The notes under the pieces are model-generated. The model did not search any database and was not told the origin of the DNA. It saw only the letters and a list, made by a program, of their open reading frames with translations. Both the position numbers and the translations under genes were made by a program. A DNA stretch of 64,000 nt from NCBI RefSeq assembly GCF_016808095.1, contig NC_068973.1, positions 35,520,077 to 35,584,076 of the forward strand, given 5' to 3'. Below, piece by piece: positions 11,330-21,258 of this stretch (position 1 is its first letter; every line of letters begins with the position of its first letter). Source of the DNA: Vigna angularis (Eukaryota > Streptophyta > Magnoliopsida > Fabales > Fabaceae).

Positions 11330-11910
11330 GTGTGAACTTGTCACAAGAAGATGACGAAGGAAACATTTTTTTTGTTTTTGCAGAAATAATTGTTCACACA
11401 AATGAAAAGGGAAAATATGAATTGAAAACACAAAATCTACACAAACAAGGATTTTTATTTTTTAGAAATTCAGATGCACTGGTTCAGGAGAAACCACATA
11501 TGACAAAGGGCCTAATGGGCTCAAAAACTGTTCATCTTTCATTCTCAAATTTTTTGTTACAAACGCAAAGAAAATTACACAAGTCAATTTGAACAAATGT
11601 ACAAAACATCATTCAACAGCAAAAATGCGAAAACAAAATATTTTTGACATATTTTCAAAAGAAGTAGACTCGAGAGAAAACCACGAAGGCCATTGGGCCT
11701 AATAGGCTCGAGCACTGTTCCTTATTCAATATTTTTGTTCTTAGATTTATTCAAAATGTAGAAGAAGAAGGAATAAAAATCAAACAAAATGGTGTGATGT
11801 GAAATTACAAACATGCCAAAATAATTCTCCACTCAAATTTATATTTCAGAAGAAATGGGTTCAAAGAAGGCTAACATGACAATGGGGCCCAATGAACCTG
11901 AAAATGTCCC
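11330..11910. repeat. Three diverged tandem units of about 190 bp
   Basis: The phrase order 'AGAAAACCAC..., AAAGGCC..., ATGGGCTC..., CTGTTC...' appears at about 11490-11540, 11675-11725 and 11865-11915 with heavy divergence. It ends about 300 bp before the TATA box of the plus-strand gene and is not coding. Confidence 0.55.
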
Positions 11911-12230
11911 TTATCATGTAAATGAAAAACAATTTTGAACGCTTCAAATTTTACATCACTCCGCTTATATATTTTTTTGGAAAAATTTTCTAATTATCAT
12001 TTTTTTGATTTGATTTTTTTTTTGTTTTATTATTTTTTGGTGAAATCGGATCATCCAAGAAGTCTTGAATTGGGCCGGATCGACCCAACAAAACCCTACC
12101 CGTTTTCAGATTTTCAATTTTTTTTTTTTACTTTTTTTTTTTTGCTTTTTTTTTTTGAACTCAGAAAGACCGGGACCGACACCAGACGGTTGTAGTGACC
12201 GGAACTGTAGCTACATTGGATTTGCTCAGC

Positions 12231-12237
12231 TATAAAA
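12231..12237 (+). promoter_or_regulatory. TATA box of the embedded WOX-like gene
   Basis: TATAAAA at 12231 is followed about 30 bp downstream by a pyrimidine-rich leader with CTCTCTCTAT and CCTTCTCTTTCTCCC, typical of plant 5'UTRs. It is on the plus strand, opposite to the retroelement transcript, and in the right place relative to the splice donor at 12412 and start codon at 13133. Confidence 0.65.
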
Positions 12238-12261
12238 CGGGTATCCCTTCGGGGTCGAGCG

Positions 12262-12411
12262 ACATTTTCTGATTTCGCTCTCTCTCTATCCTTCTCTTTC
12301 TCCCTCTTCTCTCTTCCTTGAGCGTCTGAGTTCTGCGAGGCTCTTCTGCCCCCGCGTGCCGTCGAAGGCGTCTGAGTCCTCCGAGGAGCTTCTGTGTGCC
12401 AACACTTCCAG
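12262..12411 (+). other. 5'UTR exon and intron 1 donor of the WOX-like gene
   Basis: The CT-rich leader contains no ATG. It ends CCAG and is followed by GTAAGT, a consensus plant donor. The matching acceptor is TTTTTTTGTTTTAG ending at 13114, giving a 703-bp 5'UTR intron. The remaining 18 bases to 13132 also lack ATG, so the homeodomain start codon is the first ATG of the predicted mRNA. The transcription start near 12262 is a guess from TATA spacing. Confidence 0.65.
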
Positions 12412-13132
12412 GTAAGTCCTCTAAACTCTTAATCCTCTTTCCTTAAATTTTTCGTTCTTCCTTTTTTCTTTCCTCCTCCCCTTTCAGCTTTCTGTTCTTC
12501 TTTTCTTTTACGCTTTCGCTTTCTGTTTTTGCTTTCCTTCCCCTCTCCCATTTATGTTTTTCTTTTCTGCTTTCCTTTCCGCAAGCTCTTCTATTTTCTT
12601 CTGCCTTCCGCTTTGTCTGCTTTTATTTCCATCTTGCCCTTCTTTGCATTTCTTTCTGAGTCTTCTTTTCTCTTTTCTCTTTTTTTTTTTAATTTTAAAA
12701 ACTTAAAACACTTAAAAACACAACTGTCTTAACTTAAGGGGTATATAGGCTGGAAACCAGACGTTAATCTCCCTTCGATTGAAGGTATGGCAGAGACAAT
12801 CGGGTAGAACAACGCCACGTACCCCATAAAATCAGAAAACTTAAAAAGATAAATTATTTGAAAGAACCGGACATGGACAAATGAACAAGGACAAAAGGAC
12901 AAGGACAAAAGGACATAGATCCGTTTAGGACCCTCTTACAAGGACCGTGAAACAGATCCGAGACCAGACACTGAAATAATAAAAACCGACCGGACAAAAA
13001 ATTAACTTAAAAGGAAACAAAAACGAATAAAGAAAACACTAAAAAAACTTTTTTTTGTTTTATGCCTTTGTTATATTTTTGTTCTTTTTACTTTTTATTA
13101 TTTTTTTGTTTTAGAAAACTTAGAGAGGAAAG

Positions 13133-13692
13133 ATGAACGAGATGGAGATGGAGAGGTACACCAGTCAGCGGTGGAGACCTACTGAAGATCAGGTCAAAAT
13201 GATGACCCATATCTACAACTACGGGGTCACACATCCCAGCAGAGCGCAAGTCGTCGAGATTGCATCTCGACTAAGAGTTTTCGCAGACGCTACTGAATAC
13301 AATGTGCACTGCTGGTTTAACAACCACGGCAATCGGGTCAGGCGCTGGCAAGCGGAGGTAGACCCCACTGGCACTCAGTTTTCACAACTGCCGCTGTACA
13401 TGTATGGTAAGTACCCTGATCACCTCCATCCCTTTTTTTTTGAAAATTTTCTCCTCTTATTATTATTGACAATTTTTTTGTTTTTTTTTTGTTTTTTTTT
13501 TGGAAAGAAAACGACTGGGTGATCATGAGGGCGCCGAGGCTGCTGAACTTGTTCCCGGTTCCGATCATCATTGACGACGATAGGGACGGACGACAAATCG
13601 CTCCACCCATGCTTCTCACATTCCGGACCAGAGCTCCCTCGACGGAGCTCTCCCTTAGACCACCGCAACCAGCCCGGGAGTATTTTCGCTAA
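13133..13692 (+). CDS. WUSCHEL-related (WOX-like) homeodomain protein inside the retrotransposon
   Basis: Predicted as join(13133..13406, 13508..13692), 152 aa. Donor ATG|GTAAGTACC and acceptor TTTTTTGGAAAG restore the frame exactly (codon GAA across the junction). Residues about 11-75 form a WOX-type homeodomain: QRWRPTEDQVKMM in helix 1, IASRLRVF in helix 2 and NVHCWFNNHGNRVRRW in recognition helix 3, keeping the invariant W, F, N and R; WUS-family proteins have NVFYWFQNHKARERQ here. The second exon encodes LLNLFP, like the WUS-box TLxLFP, and TELSL, like the EAR-type repression motif found at WUS C-termini. WOX proteins are nuclear transcription factors, and a repressor-type role is inferred only from these motifs. 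The gene lies antisense to the retroelement, so its introns would not be spliced from the element's genomic RNA. It is shorter than usual WOX proteins. Expression and function are unknown; it may be a fast-evolving captured gene. Confidence 0.75.
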
Positions 13693-13729
13693 ATGTTTTT
13701 TTTTTTATTTTCATGGTTTGTAATATTAA

Positions 13730-13745
13730 CGATCACTAGTGATCG
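13730..13745. other. Perfect 16-bp palindrome after the WOX-like stop codon
   Basis: CGATCACTAGTGATCG equals its own reverse complement and lies 38 bp after the stop codon, next to a TAATATTAA stretch. It could be a 3'UTR hairpin, a protein-binding dyad or chance. Confidence 0.7.
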
Positions 13746-15000
13746 AACTCTGAACAATCTTTTATTTGCTTTTGTTATCTGCTTTGTTTGCCCCTTTTTT
13801 TTTTATTTGAAATTGTGACTTTGGACTTTCTTTCTTTTTTTTGTTATATCTGTTTTTTTTTCTTTTTTATGCATTTTTATTTCACTTATCAAAAGTTAAG
13901 ATCGTATGAGTGTATTCAGAATGATGTCTTTGTTCAAAAATATCTCCGACCTTACTGTAATTCTGCTCCAATGAATGAAATGAAAAAAATATTTTTATGG
14001 TTTTTCTTTGATTTCAGTCTAAACAAAATTTCTAATCTGAACGAAATAAAAGGAAAACCGGGCTCAACAGAAAATAAATTATTTACAAAGAAAATACGAA
14101 AAAAGATTTCGAAAGAAATGAAAACCAAAGTGAACGCCATGAGTATGAAAAACAAAATTTTGAAAACATTATGCATATGAGACAATGCAGAAATGGGAAG
14201 AGAGGAACAATGAACTCGTAAACAAAATTTGCACAATCTGAATTTTTGACAAACCTTTTTTTTTTTATTATCATCATTTTTTTTTGTTTCGCGACACCCT
14301 ATTAGGACATGATTTCCAGTAAACCTTGGAGATACCAAGTAACGAAATTTCACATTAAAATTCATGGATGAAAACGTGATATCAATGGGCATAAACCTCA
14401 TAGCGAGGCAAATTAAAGCTCGAGCAAAACAACATCAGTTCCAACTTATGCTTTCCCAAATAACCCGCGAGTCCTCTTTCCTCGTCATGGCTTTTGTAGA
14501 GGCGAACTCACGCCTTGTCACGACACTCAATTGACATTCTTCAAACTTTTTTTAAAAAAAATCCTGAATTGATCAAAGATTGCATTTTATGTTTGAAAGC
14601 CTTGCATGCTTCTGTTGAGTGTCCACGCGCTCCTCGATGATAATCACACCTCGCATTTATGTATTGGGTACGGAGGTCGTGTAGGCCTAGTTGGACAAAC
14701 CTCTATGAGGTTGCTGCGGAGAAGATTTAGCAGTAACTCTGCATAGGTCATAGGGATTGGAGTGAAGTTGGCAACCTCCTCAATACGACATTTGAGGATA
14801 GGCAGTAAAATGTGAATTAGCTCTTCTCTTTATCTTTCTCATGAAATTTGCGCCTCTAATGAACCAAAAGACCCGTTTTTCCTTCGCGTTTTGAGGTTAA
14901 ATAGATACATCTGTAAACGTCGTGCCTGACACCTTCTCATTCGCGCCCGGGCTTGAAGCTCTCTGGAAAATCGCGCACGAGAATTCACTGAAATTTTAAC
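13746..15000. other. Retroelement interior between WOX-like gene and dyad array, no gene seen
   Basis: T-rich then A-rich low-complexity DNA to about 14280, then mixed sequence containing CGCGACACCCTATTAGG and AATAACCCGCGAGTCC. Frames of 130 and 149 codons at 13788-14180 (+) and 13952-14401 (-) are low-complexity F/K/N-rich. No pol motif (YxDD, DTG, zinc finger, DDE spacing) was recognised on either strand. Confidence 0.6.
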
Positions 15001-15002
15001 GG

Positions 15003-15775
15003 ACCGATATCTTGACGAGCGTCAATTGAGCGCTTCTCTCGAGGAACATCATCTTCTCATTGGAGAAACGAGCGTCCTCTTCCATCTCGTCAATGAGAGT
15101 TCTCTTTTAAAGGCAGGCGGAGCGTCCACTTCTGTTCGGATGGACGAGCGCGTTAGAGGCGAGTCAAATTCAGCTTGGACGAGCGTCTATTTCGCTTGGA
15201 CGAGCGTCCATTTGTGCTCGAGCGAGCGTCCGTTTCAGCATAGACCAGCGTCCGTTTCAGCCTGAAGGACGAGCGTCCACTTATAGGACGAACGCCCTGG
15301 ACGATCACGTGCAGGACGAGCGTCTAGTTCCATTATGGACGAGCGTTAACTTCTTGGACGGGCGTTCTACTCAGTTTTACGGACGAGCGTCCAATTGTGT
15401 GTGCTGGACGAGCGTCCATTTCTTCAGTTTGTGGACGAACGTCCACTTGAGCGTCCAATTCTCTGTATTGGACGAGCGTCCACCTCAGTGTGCTGGACGA
15501 GCGTCCATTTCTTCAGTTGGTGGACGAACGTCAGCTTGGACTGGACGAGCGTTCACTTCAGTTTGGACGAACGGCTGCCTAACTTTGGACGAGCGTCCGC
15601 TTCTTGAACGAGCGTCATCTACTAGCTGAAGGACGAGCGTTCGCTTTCATTGGTTGGACGAGCGGCTGCCTCATTTTGGACGAGCGTCCACTTCTAGCTG
15701 AAGGACGAGCGTCCACTTCACAGGACGAACGTCCACTTCTGTGCACTGGACGAACGTCCACTTGTGCTCTTAGTG
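15003..15775. repeat. Array of GGACG-AG-CGTCC dyads
   Basis: More than a dozen exact or near GGACGAGCGTCC / GGACGAACGTCC palindromes, each usually followed by CACTTC or CATTTC, at irregular 20-45-bp spacing. It is the same dyad class as in the LTR U3 arrays but mostly with G in the centre. It starts where the gag remnant ends (element sense). The 106-aa and 128-aa frames are repeat translations. Confidence 0.88.
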
Positions 15776-15849
15776 AAGTACTCTCTGTCGTTCATGGGGT
15801 GATTGTCCGTGTGCTTGTGTTGAGCGTTTCTGTACTTTGGTTCAGCTCC

Positions 15850-16761
15850 GCACTCTTCCTCCTTCAACCTCTCATTGCTTATCATGTGTTCATGATGGTT
15901 GTAGAGTACAGTAGTGACCTTCTTGTTGCTCAGAGGTGGTTCTACTTGAGAAGAAAATTTCTCTCTACCTTGGGCATATTCTTTGAATAATTCACACTCC
16001 TTCTCTATCATGCTCTATGAGATGTTTCATCCATGTTATATTTGCACTGTCTCAAGAAAACCATCCACCGGATTCTCCCTAGGCCGATGCATCAAGGTTC
16101 GAGATGAGTACTCCCATTAGAGGCAATGCCAGCTCATCTCTCAGAACAGAAGAATTAATAACTTTCCATCACATGCATGAACCATTATTTTCTTGCCATA
16201 GATGGCTTTGGGGATAAGCTCTTTCCCGATATTTCTCAAACTCTGGAAACTTGAATTTTGGAAGTACCATCAGATCTGAGCCTATTCAAACTTTGCAACA
16301 TTTTCAAATCTGGCATTTGATCCACCTTCTATGGCTTTCACAATTTTTACAGTTCTTCAAATTTGTGCCTGACAACCTCAACATTGATGTGATGACATGG
16401 TGATCAGATTTATTCAACTCAGGTGGCTTTGTCCTCTTAGTGCTTACAATAATTCTCCTAAGGACCATCCAAACGGTTGCCCCCCAAACTCGTTTCCTAC
16501 TTCAACTGTGTCCCCTTTGACTTTTTTTATTTTTGAGCGTCAAGATGTCTCAAGTCCATTTCTGAGGGTGGAGTATAACTCGGGGGAAGACCATAGGAAG
16601 GGAAAGTTCGTGTCTTCTGGAACTCCTTGTTGTGATCGTTGTGTGCATAAACATCCAGGACTTTGTAAGGCATCCAGGGTCCTTAGGACTTGTCTCATTT
16701 GTTCCTTCAGCTGTTGGATATCGGCTTTCATTCCCTCTTGAACTTCTACTTGGTTCTCCAT
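15850..16761 (-). pseudogene. Decayed gag of Tat/Ogre type
   Basis: Reading the minus strand, an N-terminus MENQVEVQEGMKADIQQLKE (coiled-coil style, from 16761) is followed with many stops and frame changes by pieces typical of plant Ty3/gypsy gag: LRQCKYNMDETS near 16040 (usual form FLRQYKYNMD) and SSQVEPPLSNKK near 15960 (usual form LASQVEPPLSEKE). Gag forms the virus-like particle. At least several in-frame stops make this copy non-functional, and no zinc knuckle or protease follows; the dyad array begins instead. Confidence 0.75.
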
Positions 16762-16854
16762 GATTTTGCCACTGGTTCGTGTCCTTTAGGGTGTCTTAGA
16801 TGTTTAACTGTATTTTTTTTTTTTTTTGAAACAAATTAAGAAAAAAATAAAAAT

Positions 16855-16886
<32 letters not shown>

Positions 16887-16984
16887 CCAAGTTCAAATTC
16901 TCTAGTCAGAAACTATAAAGCTGTGAAAATATTTGGCCCGGTATAATTTTGGAAATTAACACGAAACAGAGTCAATAAGGTGAT

Positions 16985-18610
16985 CCATCATTCAGAAGTT
17001 CCCAAAATGCGAGACATAGGAATTCTTGGTCAACCATCGCAGGCTTTAGTCATCACATTCTTCATTTGTCTGATCAATTTCTTGCAGCAATTGAGGAAAG
17101 TTTCAGTCCCCTCAAGCGGGTTGATGATTGACATTACAAACTCAATATCAGCTAAGAACTTAGGGACGTCTTTAATGGCCTCATTGGCAAGGGAAGCTAG
17201 CTGTGAGAGACTTCTCTTCCAATTCTTTTAGCTTGTCCTTATTCAACGACATATTCTTTCTTCATCTGACTCACCAATCTTTTATGTTCCCTCTTAGCTA
17301 AACGCCGACATTCCTTCTAGTTTTGTCATTGTTGCTTCTATCCACTGCTCATCATTTTGAAATTTCTTCTCATAATTTGGGTAGGGGAAATTAATCTGCA
17401 TTATAACTTGATTGTCTTAACCCTTTCTATGATTCATTGGCTAAGGGAAACTTTCATTAACAGTTCATGATCTCGGGCCTTTCATTGAAGCGAACAACAT
17501 TGCCCCCAATTGTCTTTAACTTGATGGAACATTTCAGCGAAGATTCATTCCTCATATGATCTGCAATGTGGCGAGAGATGCAGGTGTTAGCGATCCTCTC
17601 AGGATACTCAAATTATTTTTTTTTTTTGCGCTAACACAGGATAATACCCATGAGGGTGCATTAGGATACCTCCCGGAATGATATGTAATCTGCGATCTAT
17701 GCTCCCAAGGGACACACCATTTAACTTGTTCTTCATTTAAACTGCACAAAGTTGCGCCCATTCATTTACTCTTTTCACATGTGGTTCACAAGGAACAGCC
17801 TAAGACAAGCGCAAAAATGCCTAAAAGTCACTTCTTTTTCCAATGGTGACCCATGTTCACCTGACTGAGTACCTGTGATGAACTTTTTGTACAAAATCCA
17901 ACTTTCTCTCGGGTAATCGTTTACAATGTCCTTGTAATCGATTATATACCACAATAATTCGTCCATGGTGTACAGGGAATTTAAGGCATCTCCAGTCTCA
18001 CGGGAAATGAACCACATATACAACACTGGTAGACAACATAACATCCTTCCCCGCTTTAAGTTCATAACAACGATTAAGGGTCCCATAAACTTCAGCCAGG
18101 ATGGCACTGACTAGATTCTCACAGCGCTCTTTGTCTCCCACAAATGCATTCATAGCGGCATAATCGACAAGGTTCTTGACATTTAGGAGAAATCATGACA
18201 CCATAGAGGAGAAGAGCTAATACATCCGTAAACATTTCCCAATTTTCCTCTTTAAGCCAAACGATGTAGGTATTCCCATAAGTATCTTTGAGGAAGGCCC
18301 CTCACTTTGCCCTTGATTGTGAACTCGCTTTCCAACTTCATTGGGTGTACTTTCCTGATCCTCGCCAACTGCAAGACAAGGATATACTGCTCAAGGTAGC
18401 TGTATGGAGTCTTTTCCATATTTAAGACTTGCTCGAATTCTTCCACTGGTGGTACTAGTTGGAAATCTTGGAAAGTGAAGCACTTTAGTGGTGGATCATA
18501 GTACTGGGCTAAAGTAGTAATTGCTGATGTTTGGACCTCCACCTCTAACAGACTCAACAAATTCTTATACCCCACCAATATTATCCTCCTTTACTCGACG
18601 TGCATCTTTT
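16985..18610 (-). pseudogene. Decayed ORF1 / DUF7745-like region upstream of gag
   Basis: Minus-strand pieces in order: 18578-18252 (VQTSAITTLAQYYDPPLKCF, FTFQDFQLVPPVEEFEQVL, HPMKLESEFTIKGKVRGLPQ), 18107-17775 (LCCLPVLYMWFISR), 17761-17552 (VKWCVPWEHRS, GRYPNAPSWV) and about 17231-16985 (INPLEGTETFLNCCKKLI). These match, from memory, the plant DUF7745 proteins common in legume genomes and the extra ORF upstream of gag in Ogre elements. The role of that protein is unknown. Frameshifts separate the pieces and stops interrupt them, so the copy is dead. The assignment is from recognition, not from a search. Confidence 0.72.
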
Positions 18611-19404
18611 CGTCAAAATGTATGAACTCGAATACCTCTTGACTCAAAATTCCATGTTAATTCCCTTTTTTTTAGCTTAAGGCCTTAATCACAACTTTAT
18701 AATTTTTGACTAGAATCCACAAAACGTGACAAGACTATGAAGAAACACAATGAGCGAAAAAAAGGAAAAAGCAAAAGAAAGAAAAAAAGATAAAGAGATA
18801 TGAGGATATGTACAAGGTGCGTGATTTTTATTAAGCGAACACGAGGGTTATAAGAATACACATTTCTCCCTTTTGTGCCTTATCAAAGGTTGGATGACTG
18901 AAGTTCTAAGGCTAAATATATGCACTCACAAGGATAGCTCCCTAATGCTTAAATCAGGCCACCAGAGCTATGGCTCTTTTCACTGTTTCTCCACAACAGT
19001 CAGAGTAATCAACTAGATGTGGAGACCCAAATGAAGAGAACAGACTCTGGCTGGGGTTCTCACGATAGCCAAACAGGAAGTATGTCCCAAATGACACCGC
19101 TACACAACCCCTCTATTTCTAAGTTGCGCTCAGACCCGGGTATAGGGCCCCACTCATGATATGCATATTGTGTGTGTGTGAAGGGAGAATGCAATTGTAC
19201 ACCCCAAACCCTCACCTGCAAAACAACCAGAAAATTCCCAGGCAGATATAACATGTTTTCTACCCTAGGGTTCAATATAATCAAAACAAACACACATACA
19301 ATTATGACAAATATCAAACAAGGATAAAGAAAAGGGGAAAAAAAAACACAAAGAAAAACCACATTGAATTCGCACATCTAATTAAATGGCCTGACTCTCT
19401 TCAC
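18611..19404 (-). other. Element leader between PBS and ORF1 remnant
   Basis: About 800 bp with no convincing frame. A 105-codon minus frame (19060-19377) is hydrophobic and low-complexity with no family resemblance. Long untranslated leaders are normal in this class. Confidence 0.55.
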
Positions 19405-19405
19405 G

Positions 19406-19423
19406 TCCCCAGTGGAGTCGCCA
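19406..19423 (-). other. Primer-binding site, tRNA-Arg type
   Basis: On the minus strand TGGCGACTCCACTGGGGA begins two bases after the LTR end. It is complementary to the 3' end, CCA included, of the plant tRNA-Arg whose acceptor stem is GACTCC/GGAGTC. Tat/Ogre elements are known for this primer. It fixes the element orientation. Confidence 0.88.
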
Positions 19424-20048
19424 TCTGTCGCAACCGGAATCGCGACGGGACGACGATCCAATGAAAAGAAAAAATTAATAAATCATTTGAAAAGAGAGAT
19501 TTTGGAGTCGCCACCATAGTTTATTCTGGAAAACTACGGAAAAACCATAAAATGATAAGGCATGGTCAATTTGAACCAGATTCTTGGTTCGGGAGTCGGT
19601 TACGTGTAGGGAAGGTATTAGCACCCTACAACGCCTGCCCTAAGGCAGTACCTTTAACTAAATGCGCGAATGTGGATGTGGTTTTCAAAGTGTTTAACAT
19701 TCCCTTGAAATAAAACTCTAAAGAAACAAACAATATTTTTTAGCTTTTTGGGGCCCGACAAGGATTGACCTTGCTCCTACGTATTCTCATGTGAGAAATC
19801 AGGGTTACGTAGTTCTTTTGAAAACTGTTTGAGAAATTTGCTTGAAAATTGTTTGAGAATTCGTTTGGAAAATGATTTGGATTTTTGGGAGAGTAAGCCT
19901 GACAAGGACTGGCCTTGCTCCTACGTATCTCCACTTTTGATGGAGAATCAAGGATCACGTAGTTCTGGCAGGCGATATTGTTTGTAGTTTTGAAAAAGGC
20001 ATGTTTTTTAGTTTTTTGATGATTTTTACATTTTATGTTATTTTTATT

Positions 20049-21254
20049 TAGGAAAGAGAAAAAGGTTTTTGGCACAAGGACGATGCGTGCGATCACACAT
20101 GTGCCTAAACCTTTAAAACATATTTTTGGCGTTTTTGATGAAAGAGAAAAGGTTTTTGGCACAAGGACGATGCGTGCGATCACACATGTGCCTAAACCTT
20201 TAAAACATATTTTTGGTATTTTGAAGAAAGAGAAAAGGTTTTCGGCACAAGGACGATGCGTGCGATCACACATGTGCCTAAACCTTTGAAACGTATTTTG
20301 GTATTTTAAAGAAAGAGAAAAGGTTTTTGGCACAAGGACGATGCGTGCGATCACACATGTGCCTAAACCTTTAAAACGTATTTTTGGTATTTTGAAAAAG
20401 GAGAAAAGGTTTTTGGCACAAGGACGATGCGTGCGATCACACATGTGCCTGAACCTTTAAAACGTATTTTTGATATTTTGAAGAAAGAGAAAAGGTTTTC
20501 GACACAAGGACGATGCGTGCGATCACACATGTGCCTAAACCTTTAAAACATATTTTTTGGTATTTTTGAAGAAAGAGAAAAGGTTTTTGGCACAAGGACA
20601 ATGTGTGCGATCACACATGTGCCTAAACCTTTAAAACATGTTTTTGGGATTTTGAAGAAAGAGAAAAGGTTTTCGGCACAAGGACGATGCGTGCGATCAC
20701 ACATGTGCCTAAACCTTTAAAACGTATTTTTGGTATTTTGAAAAAGGAGAAAAGGTTTTTGGCACAAGGACGATGCGTGCGATCACACATGTGCCTGAAC
20801 CTTTAAAACGTATTTTTGATATTTTGAAGAAAGAGAAAAGGTTTTCGACACAAGGACGATGCGTGCGATCACACATGTGCCTAAACCTTTAAAACATATT
20901 TTTTGGTATTTTTGAAGAAAGAGAAAAGGTTTTTGGCACAAGGACGATGCGTGCGATCACACATGTGCCTAAACCTTTAAAACATGTTTTTGGGATTTTG
21001 AAGAAAGAGAAAAGGTTTTCGGCACAAGGACGATGCGTGCGATCACACATGTGCCTAAACCTTTAAAACGTATTTTTGGTATTTTGAAGAAAGAGAAAAG
21101 GTTTTCGGCACAAGGACGATGCGTGCGATCACACATGTGCCTAAACCTTTAAAACGTATTTTTGATATTTTGAAGAAAGAGAAAAGGTTTTCGACACAAG
21201 GACGATGCGTGCGATCACACATGTGCCTAAACCTTTGAAACATATTTTTTGGGA
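20049..21254. repeat. Hairpin minisatellite in right LTR
   Basis: The same array as 980-2185 in the other LTR, with unit order and number preserved. I noted one substitution, near 20601. Confidence 0.93.
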
Positions 21255-21258
21255 TTTT

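Noticed and set aside
13407..13522. Read-through of the homeodomain frame to 129 codons
   Set aside because: The extension crosses GTAAGTACC and becomes F/L-rich from the T tract, so it is intron. Splicing to 13508 restores a sensible frame.
13952..14401. 149-codon minus frame as a possible pol remnant
   Set aside because: F/S/K-rich from A/T tracts, with no reverse transcriptase, RNase H or integrase motif.
15309..15629. 106-codon frame with LDERP repeats
   Set aside because: Translation of the GGACGAGCGTCC array.
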